NCBI GenBank assembly: GCA_004010275.1
Contig: RBWT01000045.1
Coordinates: 1-47,340, forward strand
Length of the DNA stretch: 47,340 nt
Direction: 5' to 3'
Source: Streptomyces huasconensis
GTDB taxonomy: Bacteria > Actinomycetota > Actinomycetes > Streptomycetales > Streptomycetaceae
Part shown: piece by piece, positions 36,067-44,857 of the stretch
Numbering within the stretch: position 1 is the first letter of the stretch
Layout: every line of letters starts with the position of its first letter
Notes under the pieces: generated by a model
The model's database searches: none
What the model was told of the DNA's origin: nothing
Seen by the model: only the letters and a program-made list of their open reading frames with translations
Position numbers and translations under genes: made by a program

Positions 36067-37775
36067 ATGTCAGCCACGAATAACCCGCGTCCGAACGCCG
36101 GCCCCCTGCCCCGCGAGGTCGCCGACGCGTACGTCGACGAACTCATCGCCCTCGATCCCATCACCGGCACCTATCTCGGCGTCAACGAGAGCAGCAGCAA
36201 GCTCCCCGACACCTCGCCCGCGGGGCAGGAGGCGCTCGCCCGGCTGGCACGGGCGACGCTCGCCCGGCTGGACGAGGCGGAGGCCCGGCCCGGCGCCGAC
36301 AGTGAGATCGAGCGCCGCTGCGGACGGCTGCTGCGGGAGCGGCTCACCGCGGATCTGGCCGTCCACGATGCCGGTGAGGGGCTGCGCTCGGTCGGCAATC
36401 TGCACACGATGCCGCACCAGGTGCGGGAGATCTTCACCGTGACCCCCATGGAGAGCGAGGAGGACTGGGCGGCGATCGCGGAGCGGCTGCGGGCCGTACC
36501 GACCGCGTTCGAGGGGTACCGCGCCTCGCTCGAACTCGGCCAGGAGCGCCAGCTGTTCGGGGCGCCGCGCCCCCACGGCCACGTTCATCGAGCAGCTCAC
36601 CGACCGGGCGGGTCCGCAGGGCGGGCGCGGCTGGTTCGAGGAGTTCGCCGCCGGGGGGGCCGGACGCGCTGCGCGCCGACCTCGACGCCGCGGCGCGGGC
36701 CGCCACCGCCTCGGTCGTGGCGCTGCGCGACTGGATGCGGGACGAGTACGCGCCCGCGATCGAGGGGTCCCCCGACACCGTGGGCCGTGAGCGGTACGCC
36801 CTGCTGTCCCGCCACTTCAACGGCACCGACCTGGACCTCGACGAGGCGTACGCGTACGGCTGGGCGGAGTTCCACCGGCTGCTCGCCGAGATGCGGACCG
36901 AGGCCGAGAAGATCCTGCCCGGCGCGGCCACGCCGTGGGCGGCGCTCGCCCACCTCGACGAGCATGGGACGCACATCGAGGGCGTCGAGGAGGTGCGCGT
37001 CTGGCTCCAGGAGCTGATGGACGAGGCGATCGAGGCGCTGGACGGCACGCACTTCGAACTCGCCCAGCGGGTACGGAAGGTGGAGTCCCACATCGCCCCG
37101 CCCGGCGGCGCGGCGGCCCCCTACTACACGGGCCCCTCCGAGGACTTCTCGCGCCCGGGCCGCACCTGGCTGCCGACCATGGGCGAGACCCGCTTCCCCG
37201 TCTACGACCTCGTCTCCACCTGGTACCACGAGGGCGTGCCCGGCCATCACCTCCAGCTCGCGCAGTGGGCCCATGTCGCGGAGAACCTCTCCCGCTACCA
37301 GGCGACCGTCGGCATCGTCAGCGCCAACGCGGAGGGCTGGGCGCTCTACGCCGAGCGGCTCATGGACGAACTGGGCTTCCTCACCGACCCGGAGCGCAGG
37401 CTCGGCTATCTGGACGCCCAGATGATGCGCGCGCTGCGGGTCATCGTGGACATCGGCATGCACCTGGAGCTGGAGATCCCGGCCGACTCGCCCTTCCACC
37501 CGGGCGAGCGCTGGACGCCGGATCTGGCCCAGGAGTTCTACGACGCGCACTGCAGCCGTCCGACGGATTTCGTGGTGAGCGAAATGACCCGCTACCTCAC
37601 GATCCCCGGGCAGGCCATCGGCTACAAGCTGGGTGAGCGGGCCTGGCTCCTCGGCCGCGAGAACGCGCGGCGACGCCATGGTGACGCGTTCGACGCCAAG
37701 GCGTGGCACATGGCGGCGCTGTCCCAGGGTTCGCTGGGCCTGGACGACCTGGTGGACGAACTGTCCAAGCTGTGA
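36067..37775 (+). CDS. DUF885 family protein, putative zinc metallopeptidase-like (frameshifted)
   Basis: Cytoplasmic protein of about 565 residues. ATG at 36067 follows GAGGATGTGC. Conserved parts are REVADAYVDELIALDPITGT, NLHTMPHQVREIFTVTPME, MRDEYAPAIEGSPDTVGRER and the characteristic YHEGVPGHHLQLAQW, whose HEGxPGHH pattern resembles gluzincin HExxH-type zinc sites; a downstream Glu is in EGWALYAERLM. Slips near 36560-36585 and an extra G near 36655 break the frame. DUF885 proteins are described as putative carboxypeptidases but the substrate is not established. It is 33 nt downstream of and in the same direction as the Lrp gene; co-transcription is possible. Confidence 0.85.
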
Positions 37776-37779
37776 CGGC

Positions 37780-37820
37780 TCGCGGGCGGTGGGGCGGGGC
37801 CTCCGTCGCGCCGCCCGCGA
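37780..37820 (+). terminator. hairpin after the DUF885 gene
   Basis: TCGCGGGCGG (37780-37789) pairs perfectly with CCGCCCGCGA (37811-37820) around 21 nt, starting 5 nt past the stop codon. It lies between convergent genes, so it can serve both. Confidence 0.6.
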
Positions 37821-37925
37821 CGTATGCCTGTCGGATTGGCGGCGGTTCGCTCCTTGCTGGCACTGGGGAGTTGGGGGGCCGCCCGCGTTCCGCCACCCTG
37901 ACTCCGCCTCCCCGCCCCGGCCCCC

Positions 37926-38453
37926 TTAACAGCCGCACGCATCCCCGTCGACAGGCGCCGTGAGCGCGTCCGGGGCGCGCTGCTCGCGGCCCTCCCAAGT
38001 GTCGAACTCGAAGCCCTCACGCGCCCAGTACTCGAAGCCGCCCAGCATCTCCTTGACCTGGAAGCCCAGTTGGGCGAGGGCCAAGGCTGCCCGGGTCGCG
38101 CCGTTGCAGCCGGGGCCCCAGCAGTAGGTGACGACCGGCACCGACTTGTCGAGGAGCACCTCCGCCTGCTCGGCGATGAGCGCGGTGGGCAGGTGGATGG
38201 CGCCGGGCACATGCCCTTGGTTCCAGGAGGCGGTGGAGCGGGTGTCGATGACGATGAACCCGGGGTCGCCTCCCCCGGCGAGCGCGGACGCCACGTCGGA
38301 GACGTCGGCGTGGAAGGCGAGGCTCGCCCCGAAGTACGCGACGGCCGCGGCCGGGGAGGCGGGCGGAACCCGCAGGACCGGATTCGAGGCGGCGTCGGCC
38401 ACGGCGTCGGAGGCGGAGGAAGGGGCGCTGAGCTGCACGTTCGTGGTGTTCAT
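37926..38453 (-). CDS. rhodanese-like domain protein
   Basis: Intact 175-residue protein. After an Ala/Ser-rich N-terminus of about 35 residues comes one rhodanese domain: FIVIDTRSTASWNQGHVPGA, IHLPTALIAEQ, VPVVTYCWGPGCNGATRAAL and FQVKEMLGGFEYWAREGFEF. The active-site Cys is in CWGPGCNGA, a loop with a second Cys four residues later that could form an intramolecular disulfide. The ending DGDACGC carries two more Cys. Rhodaneses move sulfane sulfur; partner pathway unknown. It is divergent from a second Lrp regulator with an inverted repeat in between, so regulation by sulfur amino acids is plausible. Confidence 0.9.
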   Translation of the reverse strand: MNTTNVQLSAPSSASDAVADAASNPVLRVPPASPAAAVAYFGASLAFHADVSDVASALAGGGDPGFIVIDTRSTASWNQGHVPGAIHLPTALIAEQAEVLLDKSVPVVTYCWGPGCNGATRAALALAQLGFQVKEMLGGFEYWAREGFEFDTWEGREQRAPDALTAPVDGDACGC

Positions 38454-38495
38454 GGCAGAAAATCTATGGCCGATGACCGGAAGTCTGAAGCAGTG

Positions 38496-38527
38496 ATCCC
38501 CGGCATCCCTCTTGATCAGCCGGGGAT
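38496..38527. promoter_or_regulatory. inverted repeat between rhodanese and Lrp genes
   Basis: ATCCCCGGC (38496-38504) and GCCGGGGAT (38519-38527) are perfect inverted copies with centres 23 bp apart. They lie in the 94-nt divergent spacer, 20 nt before the Lrp start codon. Likely operator of the adjacent Lrp-type regulator. Confidence 0.5.
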
Positions 38528-38547
38528 TTCCCTGTTACCTCTCGGTC

Positions 38548-38994
38548 ATGACCGGTTATTCCGCGGACGCCACCGACTGGCGCATCCTCGATGTCCTCCA
38601 GCGGGAGGGCCGCGCCAGCTATGCCGAACTGGCGCGCGCCGTCTCCATGTCCCCGAGCGCCGTCACCGAGCGGGTGCGACGCCTTGAGGAGGCGGGCGTC
38701 ATCCAGGGCTACGCGGCCGTGGTCGACCCGGAGCGACTGGGCCTGCCGATCCTCGCCTTCGTACGACTGCGCTATCCGACCGGAAACTACAAGCCCTTCC
38801 ACGACCTGGTGGAGGCGACACCGGAGATCCTGGAGGCGCATCACGTCACGGGCGACGACTGTTTCGTGATCAAGGTCGCCGCCCGCTCGATGAGCCACCT
38901 CGAAGACGTCTCGGGCCGGATCGGAGCCCTGGGTTCGGTGACGACGAGCATCGTCTACTCCTCGCCTCTGCCGCGACGGCCGCTGGGCCGCTGA
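38548..38994 (+). CDS. Lrp/AsnC family transcriptional regulator
   Basis: Regulator of 148 residues, uninterrupted. The helix-turn-helix is TDWRILDVLQREGRASYAEL, ARAVSMSPSAVTERVRRLEE and AGVIQGYAAVVDPERLG. The effector domain is LAFVRLRYPTGNYKPFHDLV, EILEAHHVTGDDCFVIKV and AARSMSHLEDVSGRIG. ATG at 38548 is chosen over 38512 because the family always begins a few residues before the DWRIL helix. No Shine-Dalgarno sequence is evident, so the transcript may be leaderless. Together with the divergent rhodanese it forms a compact local circuit. It is only distantly related to the Lrp protein at 35519. Confidence 0.92.
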   Translation: MTGYSADATDWRILDVLQREGRASYAELARAVSMSPSAVTERVRRLEEAGVIQGYAAVVDPERLGLPILAFVRLRYPTGNYKPFHDLVEATPEILEAHHVTGDDCFVIKVAARSMSHLEDVSGRIGALGSVTTSIVYSSPLPRRPLGR

Positions 38995-39038
38995 GGGCCG
39001 GCCCGGCCGGCCGTGGCGCCCCGGTCACGGTTTCCGGG

Positions 39039-39839
39039 TCACGGTTTCCGGGCGACTGCCCCGTACATGGCGATGGCCCGGTCGTCGATGCCGTTCTGCT
39101 CGGGGCCGGGCCGCCACTTGTGGACCTGGGTGACACCGGGGTCCAGCAACTCCAAGCCGTCGAAGAAGGCCGTGGCGGTCGGCAGATCCCGTAGGGCCAT
39201 ATCCATGCCTTGCCGCGCGTACTCCTCCGCCACCCGGCCGACCTCCTCCGGAGCGAAGTCCGCGGTGCCGATGGTCAATGCCAGGAAGCTGCCCGACGGC
39301 AGCGGTTCGAGCAGGCGCCGCACCAGGCGCACGTCGTCCGGGGGCAGAATGAAGTGCAGGATGCCGATGATCATCAGGCCGACCGGTTCGTCCAGCTCGA
39401 TCAGGGAGCGGAACTGGGGGCTCTCCAGGATGGCGTCCGGGTCGTGCATGTCGGCGTCGACGTACGCGGTCGCTCCTTCCGGCGAGCTTTGCAGGAGTGC
39501 GCGGGCGTGGGCCAGCACGATCGGGTCGTTGTCGACGTAGACCACGCTCGACTCGGGGGCCACCTCCTGCACCACCTCGTGCAGGTTGGGGGCCGTGGGC
39601 AGCCCGGTGCCGATGTCGAGGAACTGCCGGACACCCTGCTCCTGAGCGAGGAAACGTCCGGCGCGGTGCATGAACCGCCGGTTCTCCAACATGTGCACGG
39701 GCAGCGCCGGCCAGTGCCGGCACATGGCGTCGCCCGCCTCGATGTCGACGAGGTAGTGGTCCTTGCCGCCCAGGATGTAGTCATACACCCGCGCCGAGTG
39801 GGCAGTTGAGGTATCGATCCGATCGCCTGCGCCGCGCAT
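39039..39839 (-). CDS. DUF574-type (SAV2177-like) SAM-dependent methyltransferase
   Basis: Intact 266-residue protein of a large Streptomyces family. ATG at 39839 follows GGAGCGGCC. Markers: DTSTAHSARVYDYILGGKDH, HMLENRRFMHRAGRFLAQEQ, the SAM-binding FLDIGTGLPTAPNLHEVVQ, VVYVDNDPIVLAHARALL and VGLMIIGILHFILPPDD. The family is often found near XRE regulators and DUF397 proteins of conservon-like clusters; none is here. The methyl acceptor is unknown. The following 197 nt to the pseudogene show a GGGGC-TTC-GCCCC hairpin near 39981 and nothing else clear. It marks the last core gene before the accessory island. Confidence 0.9.
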   Translation of the reverse strand: MRGAGDRIDTSTAHSARVYDYILGGKDHYLVDIEAGDAMCRHWPALPVHMLENRRFMHRAGRFLAQEQGVRQFLDIGTGLPTAPNLHEVVQEVAPESSVVYVDNDPIVLAHARALLQSSPEGATAYVDADMHDPDAILESPQFRSLIELDEPVGLMIIGILHFILPPDDVRLVRRLLEPLPSGSFLALTIGTADFAPEEVGRVAEEYARQGMDMALRDLPTATAFFDGLELLDPGVTQVHKWRPGPEQNGIDDRAIAMYGAVARKP

Positions 39840-40036
39840 GGCCGCTCCGCTCTTCACCGTTGACACTGCGCCCCAGACGCTACGCCATACCGGCCCGCGA
39901 CCGGCCACCGCCTCAATTCGGCTTCCAGGCAAGGGTCCAGAGAGCGTTCCGTCGTCCGTGGATGCAACCGCGTGAGGGGGGTGAGGGGCTTCGCCCCGTC
40001 GTCGCCGCCGCAAGGCGCCGGCCGCAACGCGCCTTC

Positions 40037-40704
40037 TCATTGCAGGCTGAAGGCGTGCGCGTGGGACGCATCCGCTGCGCACACGAAGACATTCAAGGAA
40101 CCGCCTCGGCCCACCGTCACCTGGGTTGGGATGTTTGCGCCCGACGTGGCGATGACTCCTCGATTCGCTGCTGCAGGTTCTCACTCAGCAGTTCTTGATA
40201 TGCGTGCTCTGTCACCTGCTCCGGCGCCACTGTGCAGGGCTCAGGTACGCACCCCTCGCTGCCGACTACTTCAGGGGAGGGAGGTGTTTCGAGCACCTCG
40301 CCGCACTCGGCCGAATTCCGCCATCGCAGGTGAACGCCGGGAGTTTGTGTGGTCCTTGGCGAACAGCTGGGCCAGCGGGAGGAAGGGAATCGGGTCGGTC
40401 GCACCGAGGTCTTGGACGCGGGCGGTGTTCCTGCTGCAGTGCCGACAGCACGGCCAGGTCCTCCGATGAGGGTCCCGTCCGGAGATGACGACGCCATGCG
40501 TCCTGCTGGATACGGCGCTCCTGATGTACGTCGTCGATGCACCGCTCTCTGTCCCGTACGTGAGGCTTTCGGCAGGTCGGCCACGGCTCGTGCGCGGGCC
40601 ACAGGAAGGGGCCGCCTCGGCTTCGGCGCTCCGGGGCGCGGGTGGAGCCGCGTACACGTCCTTCGGTGGCCGGCCAGTTCGGGGAAGTACGCCTCGACGT
40701 CCAC
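40037..40704 (-). pseudogene. degenerate DUF1963 (YwqG-like) paralogue with internal deletion
   Basis: Decayed relative of the intact gene at 43820-44833. Recognisable blocks in order: VDVEAYFPELAGHRR and LHPRPGAP from GTG 40704; GPFLWPAHEPWPTCRKP in a second frame; TDPIPFLPLAQLFAKDH; then GVHLRWRNSAECGEVLETPP, PEPCTVAPEQVTEHAYQELL; and finally VTVGRGGSLNVFVC with HAHAFSLQ before TGA 40037-40039. About 85-90 codons are missing between LQQRI and the VTVG block, including the region that in the intact copy has the CDCG..M Cys motif. Several further frame breaks exist. Loss of a whole domain shows real decay rather than only sequencing error. Confidence 0.7.
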
Positions 40705-40917
40705 CGCTCAGGCGGTACAAGATCTTCGTCTCGCCTTCCTGACGGAATGGCGAGAACCTGAGAGGCGCTCTACGCCCCTGCGTCCGCAAAATCCAATACC
40801 GCAGCGACACCACCATCAAGTCAGTAACGTTGCAGCCTGGACGCATTACCGGACTTGGCACCGCTGGAACGTGACCTCTTTAGTCGGTGCTGTGCCTGCC
40901 GCGAGGACTGGTGATCT

Positions 40918-43293
40918 GTGGCAAGGATTGGGATAGGCGGCCGAGGGCATCGGCGCCGGTGGATGTGGCTGGGCTTCAGCGGTGCGGCGTTGCTGATAGC
41001 CAGTCTGGTTTACGCGGTGCCGCAGCTGCTGGCTGGGCCCAAGGGCATGTCTGCTGCGGATACCGCCGGTCTGCTGGGGCTGCCGGTCGGTGTGGCGGCT
41101 CTGGTGGTTTCGGTGTCGGCCCAGCGCCACGCCCCAGAAGGTGGCCTGGCGGATCTTGCACGTGGCTGGGCGGCAACCTTGGCAGTACAGGTCAAGGAGA
41201 CCGAGGAGCAGCAATGGCGGCAGCTTTTGGGTGACGACATCCAGCGCATCAATCTCGCCTTCACCGTGCAGCCGGTACCGGCTCGCGCCGCGACGGTACC
41301 TGCTGACTCGGGGCGCTTGTTCGATGGCACCCCGACCATCCCGGATGTAGTCACCTATTACCGGCAGACGCATCCGCGCCGCCTCGTCGTCACCGGTGCC
41401 GCGGGGGCCGGCAAGACTGTGCTGGTCCTGGAGCTGATGCTGGCCTTGCTCGAAGAGCGCGGTGCGGACGACCCGGTACCAGTACGCCTTTCCATGGCCG
41501 AGTGGGACACCACCGTCCCTCTGCGCGATCTGCTGGTCCACCAACTCGTCGACGTCTACGACTGGCCCGCCGCGATGGCCGGGGAACTCGTCCGACACAA
41601 CCGAGTGCTTCCCGTGCTGGACGGGCTTGACGAGATGGATCCCACCCAACCGGACGGCATGCCCTCAGCGGACGCCGCACGCGCCCTGGCAGCACTGCGC
41701 GCACTGAACACCTACCAGGAAGGCCGCACTGCCGGGCCCCTCATCCTGACCTGCCGCACCACCCACTACGACGCCCTTACGTCTCGGATGCGACTGCTGG
41801 ACGCCGCACGCATCGACATCGCCCCCGTCCCTCCACAGGACGCCTGCACCTACCTGCTACAACGCGCTGATGATCCCACGCGCTGGGCGCCGGTTCTGGA
41901 GGCACTGCGCGATGACTGGGCCGGTCCGTTGACGACCACGCTGTCGACTCCCTGGCGACTGTGCCTCGCGGCGACCGTGTACGCCCGTGACGGCGATCCC
42001 GCCAACCTCCTCCGATACAGCACACCTGACGAGCTCGACGAGCACTTGCTGGCTCGGTTCATCCCCGCCGCCACAGCCCTCTACCCCGACCGCTACGACG
42101 CTGCCAGGACACACCGGTGGCTCGCACGTCTCGCCACTCACCTCAACGCCCCGAACCCGGGACCTGACCTGAACCCGCCTGCCGACTCACGTCCGGGCAC
42201 CGACCTGATACTCCACCAACTGTGGCCACTGGCCGGACGCCGCCGTGTTCGTGCTGCCGACGCCCTGTTGACCACTTTCGCCGTTCTTCTGCCACCGCTC
42301 CTACTCACCCTGCTTCTCTTCGCTGTCCTGCCCGAGGAAGAGACGGCCCCTTTGCTCCTCTCTCCGCAACAGGCGGACCTCGCAGTCCCGGTCAGCGTGG
42401 CGCTGGTCTCTGTCTTCGCGGGACTTGGTGTTGCAAGATCCAGGCAGCGCGCTCCTCGGCACATTCAGTGGTCACTGTTGTGGACACGCGACGGACTGCG
42501 GCGCTTCGCTGCAGGGCTGCGGCGTGGTCTGCTGACAGGTGCCCTGTGGGGATTGGCGGGCGGTTGCGCCCTCGACCTCCTGGCCTGGAGCTGGGAAGCC
42601 CTCCCTCCAGAGCAGTACATCAAGATGATCGGTTTCGGCGATTCCCAAGAGCTGCCAGGCTGGTTAGGGCTCCCCCTGATCCTCCTCACACTCGGAGTCC
42701 TGAGTGGGTTCGTGGGCGGCATCCTGAGTGGACTCGTAGACGGAGCCTCAGGTGAACCCTCCACAGCGAACAAGCCGCGCAGGATCATCCGGGGCACGCT
42801 CCCGCACGGCACTTTGGCCGGCCTGGCAAGTGGCTTCACCGGCGGGCTCGTAGGCTTTGTCCTAGCGAGCCTCATGATGCTGGTCGATGAAGATGCAAGC
42901 GGTTCCGGAGCAGGTATTAACATCCCTTTAGGGTCGATCCTGCGGCTTTTCTTGACCGGTGAATGGACGGAAGTGTCGGCGGTATTGGGCGGGACGCACC
43001 CCAAGATCAACGGGGTGTATATAAACGAGGGTCGCCAGATCGCCAGCGGCCTGGTGTTGGGGCTAACCGCCGCGCTCGCTGCCGGGTTGATCAGGATCGG
43101 GCTCACTCGCCGGTATCTGGTCTTCCTCATGTGCACCCGCGGCAAGCTGCCGTGGCGACTCGGCGCGTTCCTCGACTGGTGCTGCTCCGCCGGGATGATG
43201 CGTCTGTCGGGAACCGCCTACCAGTTCCGCCACCGCGAACTTCAGCAGTGGCTAGGAGATCATCCCAGTCCCGGCGATGGCCGGGGGATCTGA
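40918..43293 (+). CDS. membrane-anchored NACHT-domain NTPase
   Basis: STAND-type NTPase of 791 residues, uninterrupted. Two TM helices open the protein (residues 17-36 and 48-67). The NACHT domain has Walker A GAAGAGKT at 160-167 and the hallmark Walker B LPVLDGLDE at 231-239, followed by a sensor-like LILTCRTTHYDAL. The C-terminal part from about residue 420 is hydrophobic with at least five TM segments full of small-residue GxxxG patterns (GLLTGALWGLAGG, GVLSGFVGGILSGLVDGASG, GTLAGLASGFTGGLVGF, GLVLGLTAALAAGLIRIG). It ends with YQFRHRELQQWL, a common close of actinobacterial NACHT proteins. GTG at 40918 has a weak ribosome binding site. NACHT proteins act in defence or signalling; its exact role here is inference. 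Confidence 0.85.
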   Translation: MARIGIGGRGHRRRWMWLGFSGAALLIASLVYAVPQLLAGPKGMSAADTAGLLGLPVGVAALVVSVSAQRHAPEGGLADLARGWAATLAVQVKETEEQQWRQLLGDDIQRINLAFTVQPVPARAATVPADSGRLFDGTPTIPDVVTYYRQTHPRRLVVTGAAGAGKTVLVLELMLALLEERGADDPVPVRLSMAEWDTTVPLRDLLVHQLVDVYDWPAAMAGELVRHNRVLPVLDGLDEMDPTQPDGMPSADAARALAALRALNTYQEGRTAGPLILTCRTTHYDALTSRMRLLDAARIDIAPVPPQDACTYLLQRADDPTRWAPVLEALRDDWAGPLTTTLSTPWRLCLAATVYARDGDPANLLRYSTPDELDEHLLARFIPAATALYPDRYDAARTHRWLARLATHLNAPNPGPDLNPPADSRPGTDLILHQLWPLAGRRRVRAADALLTTFAVLLPPLLLTLLLFAVLPEEETAPLLLSPQQADLAVPVSVALVSVFAGLGVARSRQRAPRHIQWSLLWTRDGLRRFAAGLRRGLLTGALWGLAGGCALDLLAWSWEALPPEQYIKMIGFGDSQELPGWLGLPLILLTLGVLSGFVGGILSGLVDGASGEPSTANKPRRIIRGTLPHGTLAGLASGFTGGLVGFVLASLMMLVDEDASGSGAGINIPLGSILRLFLTGEWTEVSAVLGGTHPKINGVYINEGRQIASGLVLGLTAALAAGLIRIGLTRRYLVFLMCTRGKLPWRLGAFLDWCCSAGMMRLSGTAYQFRHRELQQWLGDHPSPGDGRGI

Positions 43294-43819
43294 CAAGCGG
43301 GCCCGGAGGACTGTTGTGCCCGGGCAGTGGCTTCGCGAGCCGAGGTAAGACGGCCGGGACTAATAGAGAGGCCGGGCCGGTAGTCGACGTCATCGAAGCG
43401 TCCGACACCGGCCCCAATCCGGGGCCAGACGGCGATGAAGCCGAGCACGAGACCCTATGAGCGGGTATCCGACTTTTCAGCATGCACGAATGGTCTCCAC
43501 CAATACTGCGAGTATCAGCCCTGTTTACGACTGAAGAGATTACGGTGAGCCGGTCAATGATCGCCTGACCAATCTGGGTGCACCGCACCAACAGCACGCA
43601 GACCGACGGCCGTTCACGGCGATCTTCTTCGCGAACGCAGAGCCGTCCATGTACCGAGGCATTTGCATGCGGTGCAGTCGCGACCTTACTGACTTCGCGC
43701 CCACACCTCCGCACCCATTGGTCCCCTGCCTGCTCGGCAGCCGCCCCAATCACAACCATCGCGCAGAGGCAGGAGACGGCTACGAGCACGGTTCACATGC
43801 CAGCGGCATGTTCCTTTAA
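43294..43819. other. gene-free gap with a GGCCCC hairpin
   Basis: No credible gene is seen in these 526 nt. GGCCCC-AATCC-GGGGCC (43410-43426) can form a terminator-like hairpin after the NACHT gene. Short minus-strand frames between 43540 and 43780 give Cys- and Arg-rich peptides with no recognisable family and no ribosome binding site. The lower G+C content and absence of coding signal suggest insertion or deletion debris. Confidence 0.5.
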
Positions 43820-44833
43820 TCATTGCAGGGTGATTTGGTGTGCGTGCGTTGGATTCGAGGGACAGGCGAAGATACTCAGGGAACCGTCTCTGCCCACGGT
43901 CACACGTGTGGGGGTGTTTGCCTCGGATTCCTCTGCGAGATGGCGGTCCTCCACCGGCGTCCAGCTCATCGTCTCGTCCTCCCACTCGGTGCTGGCGATG
44001 GTCAGCAGTGGGTTCATCGGCGTGCCGCAGTCGCACACGACCTCGTATGGGTCACTCGTCTCCCAGGTCGCGTACCCTCCGATCTTCCACCCAGGTGCCG
44101 TGGAGAGGTCAGTCTGATAGCGAGGCGGCTCGGCATCCTCGAAGTCATCAGCCTCCGCTTGACCGTCCTCCCATCCGTAGATCCGCTCCTGCAGACCGGG
44201 GTCCAGCAGCCCGATGTATTCATGCTCCGTGACAGGCTCCGGGTGCAGAATGCAGGGTTCAGGTACGTACTCGTCGTCACCGACCACCGCGGGGAGCGGG
44301 GGCTGCGTCAGGAGCTCACCGACTTGCGACGAGCTACGCCATTTGATGTGGATGCCCGGGGCCGCCAAATCGCCGTGTGCACTGAACGGGCACCACAGGA
44401 CTTGGAGCAGATCGGCTCCCTCGGGTGCGGGGAGGCTTGGAACGTCCTGAGCGAAGATCTGTGTCAGGGGCAGCAACGGGACAGGAGCGGTGTCGGTGAT
44501 CCCCGAGACGTGGTGGTGTCGCTCTAGCGTGGACAGCTGCTGGAGTTCTGCCGGGGTCGGTCCGCTACTTGGAGATCTGCGCCAAGCCGCCGCAAGGATG
44601 CGGCGCCATTCATGGACGTCTTCAACCTTTCGGCCCCGATCCCGTTCATGCGGCTCTTGGCAGACTGGCCACGGTTCGCCGGCAGGCCACAGAAAGGGGC
44701 CGCCAACGGAACTGTCGGTGGGCCCAGGACTGCCGGGGCGAGGGTGAAGACGAATACAGTCCCGTCGGTAGGATCTCAGTTCAGGGAAGACCGCTTCGAT
44801 GTCCACCGGCCGGGGTGGAGTGGTCCGGGTCAT
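43820..44833 (-). CDS. DUF1963 (YwqG-like) family protein, immunity candidate
   Basis: Intact protein of 337 residues. ATG at 44833 follows GTGAGGCGAACA. Family marks are VDIEAVFPELRSYRR, SVGGPFLWPAGEPWPVC, VPLLPLTQIFAQDVPSLP, GWKIGGYATWETSDP, CDCGTPMNPLLTIASTEWED and VTVGRDGSLSIFACPSNP. The CxC and a later Cys may bind a metal. There is no signal peptide or TM, so it is cytoplasmic. It begins 24 nt after the stop of the Rhs toxin remnant on the same strand, the position in which polymorphic toxin loci carry the immunity gene. That role is inferred from position. A decayed paralogue lies at 40037-40704, on the other side of the NACHT gene. Confidence 0.75.
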   Translation of the reverse strand: MTRTTPPRPVDIEAVFPELRSYRRDCIRLHPRPGSPGPTDSSVGGPFLWPAGEPWPVCQEPHERDRGRKVEDVHEWRRILAAAWRRSPSSGPTPAELQQLSTLERHHHVSGITDTAPVPLLPLTQIFAQDVPSLPAPEGADLLQVLWCPFSAHGDLAAPGIHIKWRSSSQVGELLTQPPLPAVVGDDEYVPEPCILHPEPVTEHEYIGLLDPGLQERIYGWEDGQAEADDFEDAEPPRYQTDLSTAPGWKIGGYATWETSDPYEVVCDCGTPMNPLLTIASTEWEDETMSWTPVEDRHLAEESEANTPTRVTVGRDGSLSIFACPSNPTHAHQITLQ

Positions 44834-44857
44834 TGTTCGCCTCACTTTACGGTCGGT

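Noticed and set aside
43540..43789. Transposase or small-protein gene in the gap after the NACHT gene
   Set aside because: Peptides do not match a family I recognise, lack ribosome binding sites, and no terminal inverted repeats were found.
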